Position numbers and translations under genes: made by a program
NCBI GenBank assembly: GCA_023055425.1
Contig: JALGPY010000001.1
Span: 69,230,691 to 69,294,690 of the forward strand
DNA length: 64,000 bases
Direction: 5' to 3'
From: Linanthus parryae
Lineage: Eukaryota; Streptophyta; Magnoliopsida; Ericales; Polemoniaceae
Shown here: piece after piece, positions 41,418-52,899 of the stretch
Numbering within the stretch: the stretch's first letter is position 1
Layout: every line of letters starts with the position of its first letter
The notes under the pieces: model-generated
The model's input: only the letters and a program-made list of their open reading frames with translations
Told to the model about the DNA's origin: nothing
Databases searched by the model: none

Positions 41418-43139
41418 CACGATAAATTGATTGCCTCTCGGGCAAAATTCCAACAATAATGAAGTCCTTAATATATAAATGTTTTATTCATAAATATCCC
41501 TAGTCAAGTATTATAGTTAATTATGACGACTGTAATGCATCAAGACTAGTATGTGGGTAGATTGATATGGGATATCAATTTTAACACATGGGTACGCATT
41601 AAGATAAAGGTGTACTAGATTCACACGCTATGACAACACTACATGGGTGTTATGTGTCAGAAGTGCTTCCCGTAGTGACAATGGTGTTGTGATCCTTCGA
41701 CTTGAAGTCAATACATTCTCTAGATGTGGAGTACATATTTTTATGTCGTCAAACGTCAAGCTGTAACAAGGTCATTATAAAGTTGACAATTGGATATTCT
41801 ATAAAACATGCTGAGAGGTGTGAGTGATGTAGACGAGAATTGTCCCTCCTACATAATGTGAGTAAATATTTATGGCCACTCTGACTTAGGGAAATGCATG
41901 GCCATGCTCAAATGAATCAATATGAGATATTGATGTCATTTGCTTATCTAAGTCTACTCAGGGAATCGAGAAACTATAGATTGGATATACAAGGGTGACA
42001 CTCCATGCCTTGTGTCTAATCTGGATATATGAGACATAGGGATTATACAACAAAGTAACATTGGTCACAGAGGTTAGTCAGATCACTGAAATTCATATTA
42101 CTTGGGTAGCATTGATGTATTGCTAGATGCTGCTCAATGTTTGTCATTGTTACTCATAACGTAATTAGGAATCTGAGGGTCACACACAAGAATTGATCTA
42201 ATTGGAATTAGTTGCTCATTAGTTTGACTAAAGAGCAATAATGAATTATTGGACTAAAGTGTGAACTATGCTCATTGGTTGGACTAAAGAGCGATTGTGG
42301 ACCAGAATGCAAACTAATCCTAACTATTAGGACTGAAGGGCAAGATGAATTCTCGCTAGCCTATAAATACAACCCTGGGCCATGAGAATTCAATCTAGAT
42401 GCATTCATACACCCTCACATACATGTGAGAGACTGAAAGAGAGAAGAAATAAGAGATTTCTCCTCCTAGGTTCGGCCAAGGCATAGCCGCCCCCTCCTCT
42501 TGCTGCCACGGGTTGGATTGGATCCAGCCATAGTGCATGTCCAATTTTATTCATTTGGTGAGACTAATTCCTCTATCTTCTTCAGCAGGCTAGCAACTTA
42601 TAAGAGAAATTCATTTTCAAATATGTTCGTGTGGATATTGTAGAGGCTCCGTTTTCTAATATGTGCTAGTGATCGTCACTAGTCGGCACGAGTGAGGTAA
42701 ATCCATAAGCATCATATTATGCTCATTCACATGGGTCCTTGGTAGGTTTTAGGAAAACAATTTTGTTATTTCAGCTGCACTTAATTCCCCAAAACCCAAC
42801 AAAAGGAAACTAAGTCCGCCACTAAAATAACAAATAAAAAGCATTGTAATAAACTAAACTCTTTTTGGTGAAAATTTTTCTTTTCTTTGAGATCAGAAAA
42901 TCTCTTAGAAGTTAATGTTGAAAATTAATGCTGAAAATCATCTAGTCTTCACTTACCTCCTTAGATATTTGGCCTACAACGATTCATGACTCAATTGAAT
43001 TGACGGTCCTCAACCAAGATCAATATCCCCTCGAACACGTTGAAGTATTCCTAGTGCCCACCTGATCTATTTCCATGGATAAAATGTTGGCGTCTTAGGG
43101 ACATGGGATAAATATTTTGTTTGTTGTGTTTTCATAAAT
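41418..43139. other. Non-genic stretch, LTR-like in part
   Basis: The first 160 bases hold the right arm of the inverted repeat described at 26575-26742. Further on, a TATA-like gcctataaatacaaccc (about 42359) followed by a GA-rich leader (42420-42470) looks like an LTR promoter, plus strand. No PBS, gag or pol follows. A phrase containing ggactaaag(a/t)g is repeated between 42226 and 42300. No coding sequence is supported. Confidence 0.4.
41450..41580 (+). repeat. Inverted flanking repeat, right arm
   Basis: This is the partner of 26575-26742 in opposite orientation, sharing aatgaagtcctta, cctagtcaagta and tatgtgggtagattgat in order. The Tat element inserted between the two arms. Confidence 0.75.
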
Positions 43140-43144
43140 GTCCT
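43140..43144. other. Target-site duplication gtcct of Sirevirus B, left
   Basis: The 5-bp gtcct before the left LTR equals 52895-52899 after the right LTR. Confidence 0.88.
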
Positions 43145-45214
43145 TGAAAGTGTGAGTGTGCAGATGTTAATGAAGCTAAGATACTCTAGAAGGGGAGGGG
43201 GTTGAATAGAGTATGCCAAATTTTTGCAAACCTTGCTATGAGGATGAAGACTTGTGAAAACAGTGAAGTTCAAGGCCTTAAAAACTAGTTCAAGCCCTTG
43301 GAGGAGATGCAGACAGTATAAAGCAAGTAAGCCTTTTTCAAGGCCTTGAAAACAAGTTCAAACCCTTGAAAAACAGACAGTTTTGTATGCTGCAAATACT
43401 ATGAAAAAGAATTAACTGTAAATGCAAGAGACAAGTGATTTATAGAGTTCGGTCCACTTGGACCTACGTCTCTACCTCAGGGATTAGGTCCCTGATGGAT
43501 TTTCAAATCAATACTTATTAATCAAAGTCTAAGCCCTAGAACTCAAGCACAGAGAGTTCCCTTAATCTGATACAGCTTGTGGTTTTTCCTAACCTGTCTA
43601 GTACCTGCTCTAGCTAAGTGATTAACTAAGAATTCTAAATTGTTCACCTTGCACAATCCTTGAGAATAGATGTAGAGATAATACAGAAATGATCTACCAA
43701 TACAGCACAATACAGAAGTACACTTAGAATAGAAAACTGCAGTGAAGAATGCAGTGAACTTCTGTGGAATGGATTGAGAGTTTGATGTTCGTCTGTGGAG
43801 CTTTGTCAATCCAGAAACTTGTCTCTCACTTTTTACCGTTTTGTATTTTCGTTTTTTGCTTCAAAGTGAGCTCCATTTATACTGTTGGAAGCTCTGCAAA
43901 TCTTCCCAGATTTTCAGCAACAACTTCCTATTTTGTAGGCAACGACTTTGACTCTCTTTAACAGCTTTCTCCAACGGATAGTTCATCACAATCTTCAGAG
44001 ATATTTTTGTGATCTTGTCTTTAAACAATCTGAGAAGCTTTCATGAGTATCTTATTGAATACAGGATCAAAGTGTCCAACTATTTCCAAATCTGCAAAAA
44101 TTCAGTTTAGGAAACAATCCTGCAAATCTTGGAAATAAAATTTCCTGCAATATCAAAGTCAAATAGATGATATTCTATGTAGGGATGGCAATGGATCGGA
44201 TTCGGATCGGATCCACTTATATCCATATCCGAATCCGATTAAAATAAGTGGATCCATATTCGATCCAAATCCGACCGGAACCTAAACGGATTCGGATCAA
44301 ATCTGGACCGGATTTAATTTGCAATATCCGTATTCGATCCGACAATCCAAATCTCCAAAAACGGATCCGATTCGGATCCAGATTCAAATCCTGCGCATTT
44401 TTTACATCTCATAAAAAATACACAACAAAATCAGAAAAATATGTAAACAGAGTCACCACACCAAAAAAATCTGCCTAAAAAGTACAAATATATATAAAAC
44501 ATATTTTAGCAATATGACAAACGTAAATCTAGCAAAAAATATAAGCAAGCTATTCAAAGGTTAAAAGCACCAATAATGTCTAAAGTTGTCTAAAAATCGA
44601 ACAAAACAACACTAAAATTGTCCATAACCATAGTGGAATATTTTCTTCAGGCCTGAGAACATAATGTGTAGTGATTTGTGTAATGTGTTTATATATATGT
44701 AGGTAAAAACACATTTTTTTATAACTCTAAGGGCATGTTTGTAAAACTATGTTGTGTGTTCGGATCCTTACGGGGATATCCTAATAAATTCGGATCGAAT
44801 CCGGATATGGATCGAATTTTGATTTTTAATATCCATATCCGATCCATTTTAAAATGGATCGGATTCGGACTTGATCCATTCGGATCGAATCACTCGGATT
44901 TCGGATCGGATCGAACCGCATTGCCATCCCTAATTCTATGTTCAAACGTGTTAGAATAATTAGTCTTTCATCATCCAATAACAGTGAATCAAACATATGA
45001 AAGATAGAGAGGAAATCAACTCAGAGAGCTTGCAGAAACCCCCCCCCCCTGAGAATGTTCACATAGGTTAAACAGTTTCAAGGCTTTGAATCCAGTTTCA
45101 AGGCCTTGAAAATAGCTGTTTCAAGCCTCTGAGAACTGATTCAAGGATTTGAAAGCTGATACAAGGCCTTGAAATAGCTGAACTATTCCAAGCCTTGCAC
45201 AACCTGATCTTACA
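43145..45214 (-). repeat. 3' LTR of Sirevirus B (with MITE insertion)
   Basis: The LTR runs from tgaaagtgtgag to cttaca and is about 1309 bp once the MITE and its target duplication are removed. It aligns throughout with 51598-52894. It has lost the TATA box that the 5' LTR keeps: tattttgtagg stands where the other has tattatatagg. It contains several CAAGGCCTTGAAA motifs and a G run near 43192-43201. Confidence 0.93.
44180..44932. mobile_element. hAT-type MITE in Sirevirus B LTR, 753 bp
   Basis: Ends are TAGGGATGGCAATG and its exact inverse, cattgccatcccta, giving a 14-bp perfect TIR. The target duplication attctatg is 8 bp and perfect (44172-44179 and 44933-44940). The other LTR of the same element lacks the insertion, so the empty site is directly visible near 52617. 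Subterminal regions are packed with ggatcggattcgg-type repeats in both orientations. No transposase is encoded. The open frames at 44248 and 44735 only read through these repeats. Confidence 0.96.
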
Positions 45215-45225
45215 ATCTCCCCCTT
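45215..45225 (-). promoter_or_regulatory. Main polypurine tract of Sirevirus B
   Basis: The minus strand reads AAGGGGGAGAT directly before the 3' LTR start tgtaag. It is the primer for plus-strand DNA. A second purine run lies at 45418-45428. Confidence 0.88.
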
Positions 45226-45417
45226 GATGAAAGACAAAACCAAATTCTGTTTGATCCTTAGTCTCTACAAAAAATACTGATTAGTTTACCATGAATAACA
45301 ACATAATAATTCCAAAAAGATCCAACTTATTCGAATTTCCAACAAAAAGTAAACAGTTCATTAAGATGCAAATAACACCCAAAAATAAAAGCTAAACAAA
45401 CTAAACCTAGAATTTTC

Positions 45418-45428
45418 TCCCCCTTTTT
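45418..45428 (-). promoter_or_regulatory. Upstream polypurine tract of Sirevirus B
   Basis: The minus strand reads AAAAAGGGGGAGA about 200 bases upstream of the main tract. Multiple polypurine tracts are a published Sirevirus feature. Confidence 0.7.
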
Positions 45429-45463
45429 GACTTTCATAAAAAAAGGATAGAAAATATGTTGGA

Positions 45464-46126
45464 TCAAGTGTCTGGAAAAGTTTGAAATCTTAAAGAAAAA
45501 CAGAGAATGTAGAAGAAAGAGTAGGCAAGATTATGGTTCTGGGGCTTGATCCTCAGCTTCTTCCTCACTTTCTTCATTGTTGGCTTGAACTTCTTGTGAA
45601 ACCACACCTCAATGAATGAGCTGATCTTCTCAATAACACTGTTGAATAGGAAGTTGAGTCCTTCCAAGGCTTTCTTCCCATGCTTTAGCTTCTTCTTTAC
45701 AGCTAGCCTTTCTGTTGAGGAGAAACGGTTTTGAGATTCTTCTCATGTTTCCCTTTGTTGGATATGGAGTACACTCCATATGATCCTGAAGTAGTGTCGG
45801 AGTCTTGAATGATAATTTCTTTTCCTTTTCGTTTTCCTTTGACCTCAGAGACTGTCTTTTCCTTGTCTCTCTTAGGGCTTACAATATGGATCCCCTTCTG
45901 CTTTTCTTGTGTAGATATCGTTGTTTGTTTTTTCTTTGGTGGAGCCTGGTCTTTTCTCACCATCTTGGGTGGGGAGGATTCTTGTTCTTCATCAGTAGAG
46001 CTCTTTGAAGCAGAGTCTTCACTAATCTCTTGAACTTCATCCACTGCTGCCTTTCTTTTTTTTTCTGATGCAAGTTTAGATCCCTCCAGCAATCTTGATT
46101 CTGTCTGAGGCTCTCCTTGTGCTCAT
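45464..46126 (-). pseudogene. Sirevirus B third ORF, internally shortened
   Basis: The native start is atg at 46126 (MSTRRASDRIKIAGG), followed by a stop and a frame change. The open stretch 46092-45703 continues with KKRKAAVDEVQEISEDSASK and a Lys/Glu-rich region like that of copy A, ending LKTVSPQQKG. A further frame at 45667-45464 encodes EGLNFLFNSVIEKISSFIEV and a basic KPTMKKVRKKLRIK tail. The large central part seen in copy A (LAYPRLTRFF, LDHAELASVLGC) is absent, so an internal deletion has occurred. No membrane or signal sequence supports an envelope function. Confidence 0.65.
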
Positions 46127-46582
46127 TAGGGTTTGGTAGAAGAATAGAGAGATGTGGAATGATACGAAAAGAAGGAGAAGAGAAGAAGATAAATACTGAG
46201 AGAGTTTGGGTTTCAAAAGGAAACTAGAATATCTCTCTAATCTCAAAAGATTTGCAATAATCAGAGAGAGTTCAAATCTTATATGTCGTTGGAAAATAAA
46301 ATATTCTAATACTATTTTTGGCAAAAAAAAAATTTGAAAAGGGTAGGGACTATATTAGGCAAATATCTACAGAGATATCACCCAACACAGAAAGATCCAT
46401 GTTTTTTGACTATCAGTGCAGCAGACTTATTTTGAAGGCTTTGAAGTGGTTTTCAAGGTCTTGAAAAACTGTAACACTGTAACAGATAAAGATTAAGGCT
46501 TTGAAATGATTTTCAAGGCTTTGAAAATCAGTTCAAAACTTTGAAAACACATACAACTTACCTTGCTTACCTGATAACTCCC
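46127..46582 (-). other. Sirevirus B spacer between pol and ORF3
   Basis: This spacer aligns with 2406-2862 of copy A. It contains five or more TTTCAAAGCCTTGAAA-type palindromes between 46430 and 46550 and a pyrimidine-rich leader before ORF3. No gene is present. Confidence 0.7.
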
Positions 46583-49120
46583 CTAAACCAATTCATCTTT
46601 ATTTAGCATTCCCAATTCCAATCTCAGAGCTGAGAATCTTTCATCTGCTAATGGTTTAGTGAAGATATCTGCAACTTGCATGTTAGTGGCAACAAATTCA
46701 AGAACAATATCACCTTTCTCAGCATGATCTCTGATGAAATGGTGTCTGACATCAATGTGCTTGGTTCTTGAGTGTTGCACTGGATTCTTTGTAATTGAAA
46801 TTGCACTAGCATTATCACCATTGATAGGTATGCTCTTGGAATCAAATCCAAGGTCTCGTAGGTGTTGACCAATACATAGTACTTGTGAACAACATGCTCC
46901 TGCAGCTATATATTCAGCTCCAGCTGTTGATAGAACAACTGAATTCTGTTTCTTGGAATGCCTACTGATCAGTGATGATCCAATATATTGGCAAGTTCCT
47001 GAAGTGCTCTTCCTATCAACTTTTTAACCTGCAAAGTCAGCATCTGAAAATCCATGCAAAGAGAAATTAGAATGTTTTGGATACCAAAGCCCTAAGTCTT
47101 TGGTTCCATTGAGATATCTGAATATTCTCTTCACAGCAGTTTAGTGTGATTGCTTTGGATCAGCTTGAAATCTAGCACACATTCATACACTAAACATTAT
47201 ATCTGGTCTACTTGCAGTGAGATAGAGTAATGATCCAATCATACCTCTATACGCTTTTACATTGACACTCTTACCAGATTCATCCTTGTCTAAGGACAGT
47301 GTAGAACTCATAGGAGTCTTGGCTTCCTTACATTGAGCCATGCTATATTTGTTTAGTAAGTCTCTTGTGTACTTGCTTTGATGCTGAAAGATTTCTCTCT
47401 TCAACTGGTGTATTTGAAGTCTTAGGAAGAAGTTCAACTCTCCCATCATGCTCATTTCAAATTACCTGCTCATAAGACTTGAGAATTATCTGCACAGTTG
47501 ATCATTAGTAGCTCCAAACAAAATATTATCAACATATATCTGAACTAAAATCAAATCTTTATCATGAGTCTTTATGAAAAGAGTCTTGTCTACTAAACCT
47601 CTTTTGAAATCATTTTCAAGCAAAAAATTTAACAGTCTTTCATACCAAGCTCTTGAAGCTTGTTTCAAACCATAGAGAGCTTTGTCAAGTTTGTAAACAT
47701 GATCTAAAAACTTGTCGTTTTCAAAACCAGGAGGTTGTGCAACATAAACTTCTTCTTGTAAGTAGCCATTCAAGAAAGCACACTTTACATCCATTTGAAA
47801 AAGTTTCATGTTCTTGTGAGATGCAAATGCAAGTAAAATCCAAACTGCTTCTAACCTGGCAACTGGAGCAAAAGTTTCCTCATAATTAATACCTTCTTCT
47901 TGATTGTAACCTTGAGCAACTAACCTTGCTTTGTTTCTGATCACATTGCCACTTTCATCCAATTTATATCCGAACACCCATCTGGTACCAATGACAGACT
48001 GGTTTGTTGGTGGAGGAAACAGGTTCCAAACCTTATTCCCTTCAAACTCATTGAGTTTACTTTTCATATCAATGATGCAGTCTTCTTCTTGTATAGCTTC
48101 ATTCATAGTTTTAGGTTCTACAAGAGAGATAAAAGCATTAAAATCACATAAGTTCTGCAACTGTGATCTAGTTTGTGTACCAGTGGTTGGATCTGAAATG
48201 ATATTGTCAACTGGATGAGATGAGAGATATTTGAATCTCTTTCTTGGAGACCATGGTTCAGGCTCTCCATAGATCTTCTCTAGTCTTGAAGTAGTGGCTT
48301 TGTCACTTGTATCCTTCTGATCATCTTCTTCAAGGATTTGAGGCTTATTTTTAAGGCCTTGAACAACATTTTCAAGGTCTTGAAAATGTTTTATATTTTC
48401 TTCTGAGCCTTTCTTGAATTCCAGTGGATTCTCTGCTTCTTCTTCTGATTCATGCTTATTCGATTTTAAGTCTGCAAAGCTTTCACTCAAAGAACCATCA
48501 TAGCTTTCATCAAAAATAACATGAATGCTCTCTTCAACCAATTTGGTTCTTTTATTGTAAACTATATAAGCTTTGCTATTCAGAGAGTAACCAAGAAATA
48601 TACCTTCATCACTTCTTGCATCAAACTTACCATGATTTTCTTTTCCATTGTTATGGACAAAGCAAGTGCATCCAAAGGGCCTGAAGTATGAAATTTTTGG
48701 CTTCCTCCCTTTGAATAATTCATAGGGAGTCTTCCTAAGAATTGGTCTGATCAAGCACCTGTTCAAAATATAGTTTGCTGTATTCACAGCTTCTGCCTAA
48801 TAATATTTTGGCAGTTTGTTCTCAAGGAGCGTTGTCCTTGACATATCTTCAAGAGTCCTATTCTTTCTTTCAACAACACCATTCTGTTGAGGAGTTCTTG
48901 GAACAGAAAATTTGTGAGTAATACCATGCTTATCACAGAACAAATCAAATTCTAATTGATCAAATTCTCTACCATGATCACTTCTAATTGAAGCTATAGG
49001 TAGGTTTTTCATAGATTCAAGTTCTCTGCAAAGCTTTGAAAATTCAGAGAGGGCTTCAGATTTTTCTTTGAGAAACATAACCCAAGTATATCTAGAAAGA
49101 TCATCTACAAAAACTAGCAT
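46583..49120 (-). pseudogene. Sirevirus B integrase core, RT and RNase H
   Basis: All pieces read in one frame apart from stops. The frame 49120-48797 holds the integrase core (LVFVDDLSRYTWVMFLKEKS with Asp, IRSDHGREFDQ with Asp, PRTPQQNGVVERKN with Glu). The frame 48787-47486 holds the integrase end, the acidic linker and RT ([37 protein letters not shown]). The catalytic box reads [10 protein letters not shown] rather than YVDD. The frame 47455-47183 continues the RT connection, and 46780-46583 ends RNase H (HSRTKHIDVRHHF, DIFTKPLADERF). Stops at about 48794, 47483 and 47180 divide it. Tandem CAAGGCCTTGAAA-like motifs occur in the linker (48352-48390). Confidence 0.93.
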
Positions 49121-49127
49121 ATACCTT

Positions 49128-49790
49128 TTACCTTTTGGAGTAGGATCTCACAGGACGGCAGAGATCCATATGAAGCTGTTCAATAGGTCTAGTTTTACTT
49201 ACAAACTTCTTTGGCTTGAAGGAATTTCTGGTTTGCTTACCTTGAGCATAGGTTTTGCACATTTCATCATCTTTGAACTTAATGGATGGCAATCCTCTTA
49301 CCATGTCTTTGGAAATCAACTTGTTCAAAGTATGCAAACTGATATGACCAAGCTTCCTGTGCCAAAGCTTTGAATCCTCTTTCAAGGCCTTGAGACACTT
49401 CAAACTTTTACCTGCAACTTTGTTAGTCTGAAAAGTATAAACATTGTTTAATCTAGAGGTTGTGAGAATGCAATCTCTTGATTTCTCATTTTGCTCCACA
49501 CACTTCTCTTTATCAAAGATAACTTTGTTGCCACAGTCACAAAGCTGAGATACACTAAGCAAGTTAAATTTCAAACCTTCAACTAGATACAAATCAGAGA
49601 TAGAGTTTTCAGAATTTGTACCAGCTTTACCAATACCAAGAATATTGCATTTGCCTTTGTCACCAAGTGTAATTGAACCTTCTGATTGCTCCCTTAATTC
49701 TGAGAATAGAGATCTCATTCCACTCATATGTCTTGAGCAACCACTATCCATAAACCACTTATGTTCTTTGATGTTGGTGACAACCTGCAA
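49128..49790 (-). pseudogene. Sirevirus B protease and gag-pre-integrase
   Basis: The frame begins KEHKWFMDSGCSRHMSG, the aspartic protease active site with DSG. It continues with LYLVEGLKFNLLSVSQLCDC and the pre-integrase segment LWHRKLGHISLHTLNKLISK with a His-Cys zinc-binding pattern. LKCLKALKEDS is encoded by a palindrome copy. It is one frame away from the preceding gag piece and from the integrase core, so at least two indels separate them. The product would mature the polyprotein. Confidence 0.92.
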
Positions 49791-49839
49791 ACACCAATCA
49801 CTGCCTTACCCTGCTGTTAGACCAAGTGTGGAATTTGGA

Positions 49840-51548
49840 TTAATATTCAGGATCAACCATGTTAGATGGTCTAACCCCTTTAGGAACCCAAATCTGCTTA
49901 ACTTGTCCTTTGAGTTGAAAAGGAAAAGTGTTCCTCATTATGTGCGGGTCTCTTCTTCTAAAAGGACAAGTTATCATAACATGACCAGTTTTGCAGCAGA
50001 AATGACATTTAGGAGAAGTTTTGTTTCCAGCTTTCACAAATCTGGTATTGTTCCTCCTTGGAAAGTTTGGATTGAATCCAATACCAGCTTTGTGAACAGA
50101 CTGTGAACTTCCTCCAAGAATCAAGTTCAACTTTTGTTCTGATCCAGCAAACTTGACTTTGACCGATTCAGATTCTTGAAGTTTCTCAGTAAGAGTAGTC
50201 TTTTTTTATCTAATTCATCAATCTGATGTCTTAGATTGACAAGGCTGTCACTCATTGAGGAGTTTTCATTGACTACTTCCTTGACTTGTGCTTTCAAGGC
50301 TTTGAAACTGGTTTTCAAGGCCTTTTTCTTTCAAAAGACCGATCTCTTTCAGATAATCTTCCTCATTTGAAAGCACTGTTCTGATATATTCTGAAAGAGC
50401 TTCTTTTGGTTTTGAAATCAGACAATTTACCATTACCTCAATGTTCTTCTCTGAACTTTCATCATGTTTGGCCATGAAGCACAAGTTAGCATGTTCATCT
50501 TCAGATTCAGATTCACTAGAGCTATCTGAATCACTCCATGAAGCTATCATGGTTTTCTTTCTTCTGTCATGATCTTTCTTTTGAAAGCTCTTGATTTTTT
50601 TATGTAGGAAATCTCTTATCAAGCGTCCTGCATCACCACGTTCAAATAAGTTCATAAATTTTGATTTATTTTGTGAAGAGGACTTACCTTTGTAGTCCTG
50701 GCTACTGGATGATCTATGCCTTTCTCTGTTGAAGTCTTTGTTCCCAAAGTTTCTCTTCATTTTGATAATCCTTGTCAAGGCTTTGGAAATTAAAGCAATT
50801 GGATCTTCATCATCACCATCGACAATTTCAAGGCTTTGTGTTCTCTCATTCTCTTTGGCTTTTAGAGCTAAGTTCTTGACACTATCAGGGAGTTCTCCAT
50901 CAGCTTCATTCACAGATATCTCATGTGTCAGGAGCTTCCCTTGTAGGTCATCAAGTTGTAGAGTTTAGAGATTCTGAGCTTCTTCAATAGCTGTAGTCTT
51001 TGGTTCCCACTTTGCCTTTGAAAGATTTCTTAATATCTTCCTCACCTTTTCTTCATTGGAAAAATGTTTTCCCAGTGAATCAAGGTTGTTTACAATGTCT
51101 ATGAACCTCTTGAACATGTCTCTAATAGATTCATCTAGATTCATCTTGAATAGCTCATACTGTCTGAGATAGATGTTGATCTTGGTTTGCTTGACTTGAC
51201 TGGTTCCCTCAAAGGTAACCACAAGCTTATCCCAGATTTCTTTGGCAGTTGTTCATCCAGAGATCCTGTTGAATTCATCTGTAAAATGATAATAGCTTTG
51301 TAGTTCTTAGAAAATTGCTCTAATTCAGAAGAGGAGAGTGAGTCTTCAGTTTTGAAAGTTTTAATCCCATCTTTCTCTGTGTAGAAAGTATGAGGTCCAT
51401 TTTGGATAATGTTCCAAAGCTCTATATCTTGATCAATGATGAACATTTTCATCAAGGCTTTCCAGTGAGCAAAATTTTCTCCACAAAATAGAGGAGGTCT
51501 GTTTGCAGCTCTTCCCTGTGAAAAACCACCATCACCAGCAGTACTCAT
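49840..51548 (-). pseudogene. Sirevirus B gag
   Basis: The start is atg 51548 (MSTAGDGGFSQGRAANRPPL). Gag motifs follow: FCGENFAHWKALMKMFIIDQ, DMFKRFIDIVNNLDSLGKHF, KVRKILRNLSKAKWEPKTTA. The first zinc-knuckle position has decayed to MNLFERGDAGRLIRDF, whereas copy C keeps CFQCGDAGHLIKDF. A second knuckle, CHFCCKTGHVMITC, is intact (CX2CX4HX4C) near 50030-49990. Frame changes near 51220, 50270 and 50125 and a stop near 50965 divide it. Palindrome copies encode FKALKAQV. The gag is long, as usual in Sireviruses. Confidence 0.92.
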
Positions 51549-51583
51549 GATCACCATATGGTTAAATCTATAAAGTGATACAA

Positions 51584-51595
51584 GCTCTGATACCA
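51584..51595 (-). promoter_or_regulatory. Primer-binding site of Sirevirus B
   Basis: The minus strand reads TGGTATCAGAGC, a perfect initiator tRNA-Met site, two bases after the LTR end. Confidence 0.95.
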
Positions 51596-51597
51596 AT

Positions 51598-52894
51598 TAT
51601 AAGTGTGAGTGTGCAGATGTTAATGCAGCTAAGATACTCTAGAAGGGGGGGGGGGTTGAATAGAGTATGCCAACTTTTTGCAAACCTTGCTAGGAGGATG
51701 AAGACTTGTGAAAACAGTGAAGTTCAAGGCCTTAAAAACTAGTTCAAGCCCTTGGAGGAGATGCAGACAGTATAAAGAAAGTAAGCATTTTTCAAGGCCT
51801 TGAAAACAAGTTCAAACCCTTGAAAAACAGACAGTTTTGTATGCTGCAAATACTATGAAAAAGAATGAACTGTAAATGCAAGAGACAAGTGATTTATAGA
51901 GTTCGTTCCACTTGGACCTACGTCTCTACCTCAGGGATTAGATCCCTGCTGGATTTTAAACTCAAAAGCTAAGCCCTAGAACTCAAGCACAGAGAGTTCC
52001 CTTACTCTGTTACAGCTTGTGGTTTTTCCTAACATGTCTAGTACCTGCTCTAGCTAACTGATTAACTAAGAATTCTCTATTGTTCACATTGAAAAATCCT
52101 TGAGAATAGATGTAGAGATAATACAGAAATGATCCACCAATACAGCAAAATACAGAAGTGCACTTAGAATAGAAAACTGCAGTGAAGAATGCAGTGAACT
52201 TCTGTGGAATGGATTGAGAGTTTGATGTTCTTTTGTGGAGCTTTATTAATCCAGAAACTTGTCTCTCACTTTTTCCCGTTTTGTATTGTCGTTTGTTGCT
52301 TCAAAGTGAGCTCCATTTACACTGTTTGAAGCTCTGCAAATCTTCCCAGATTTTCAGCAACAACTTCCTATTATATAGGCAACAGCTTTGACTCTCTAAC
52401 AGCTTTCTCCAACGGATAGTACATCACAATCTTCAGAGATATAGTTGTGATCTTGTCTTTTAAAAATCTGAGAAGCTGTCATGAGTCTCTGATTGATCAC
52501 AGGATCAAAGTGTCCAACTATTTCCAAATCTGCAAAAATTCAGTTTAGGAAACAATCCTGCAAATCTTGGAAATAAAATTTCCCGCAATATCAAGGTCAA
52601 GCAGATGATATTCTACGTACAAACGTGTTAGAGTAATTTGTCTTTCATCATGTAATAACAGTGAATCAAACATATGAAAGATAGAGAGGAAATCAACTCA
52701 GAGAGCTTGCAGAAAACTCCCCCTGAGAATGTTCACATAGGTTAAATAGTTTCAAGGCTTTGAATCCAGTTTGAAGGCCTTGAAATTAGCTGAACTATTT
52801 TCAAGCCTCTGAGAACTGATTCAAGGCTTTGAAAGCTGATTCAAGGCCTTGAAATAGCTGAACTATTCCAAGCCTTGCACAACCTGATCTTACA
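51598..52894 (-). repeat. 5' LTR of Sirevirus B
   Basis: The 1297-bp LTR runs from tataagtgtgag to cttaca and is followed by the target duplication gtcct. The inner end reads ttata on the minus strand where the 3' LTR and copy C have tttca, a mutated terminus. It contains CAAGGCCTTGAAA motifs, an 11-base G run at 51645-51655 and an internal GGGGGAG that mimics a polypurine tract (near 52720). Confidence 0.95.
52370..52379 (-). promoter_or_regulatory. TATA box of Sirevirus B 5' LTR
   Basis: The minus strand reads cctatataat, a good TATA box in the middle of the LTR. The 3' LTR has a disrupted version. No promoter activity can be inferred beyond this. Confidence 0.5.
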
Positions 52895-52899
52895 GTCCT
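52895..52899. other. Target-site duplication gtcct of Sirevirus B, right
   Basis: This matches 43140-43144 and confirms the element borders. Confidence 0.88.

Larger units (their letters stand above)
43145..52894 (-). mobile_element. Sirevirus (Ty1/copia) copy B, full length
   Basis: A complete element lies on the minus strand: 5' LTR 51598-52894, PBS, gag, protease, integrase, RT, RNase H, spacer, short ORF3, polypurine tracts and 3' LTR 43145-45214. The target duplication is gtcct. The initiator tRNA-Met PBS, gag with two zinc-knuckle positions, post-pol ORF and several polypurine tracts fit the Sirevirus lineage. A 753-bp hAT MITE has inserted into the 3' LTR. Without it and its duplication the element is about 8.99 kb. 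Frameshifts and stops in gag and pol make it defective. Confidence 0.95.

Noticed and set aside
44248..44959. Two open frames rich in Ile, Arg and Ser.
   Set aside because: They translate the subterminal repeats of a hAT MITE.
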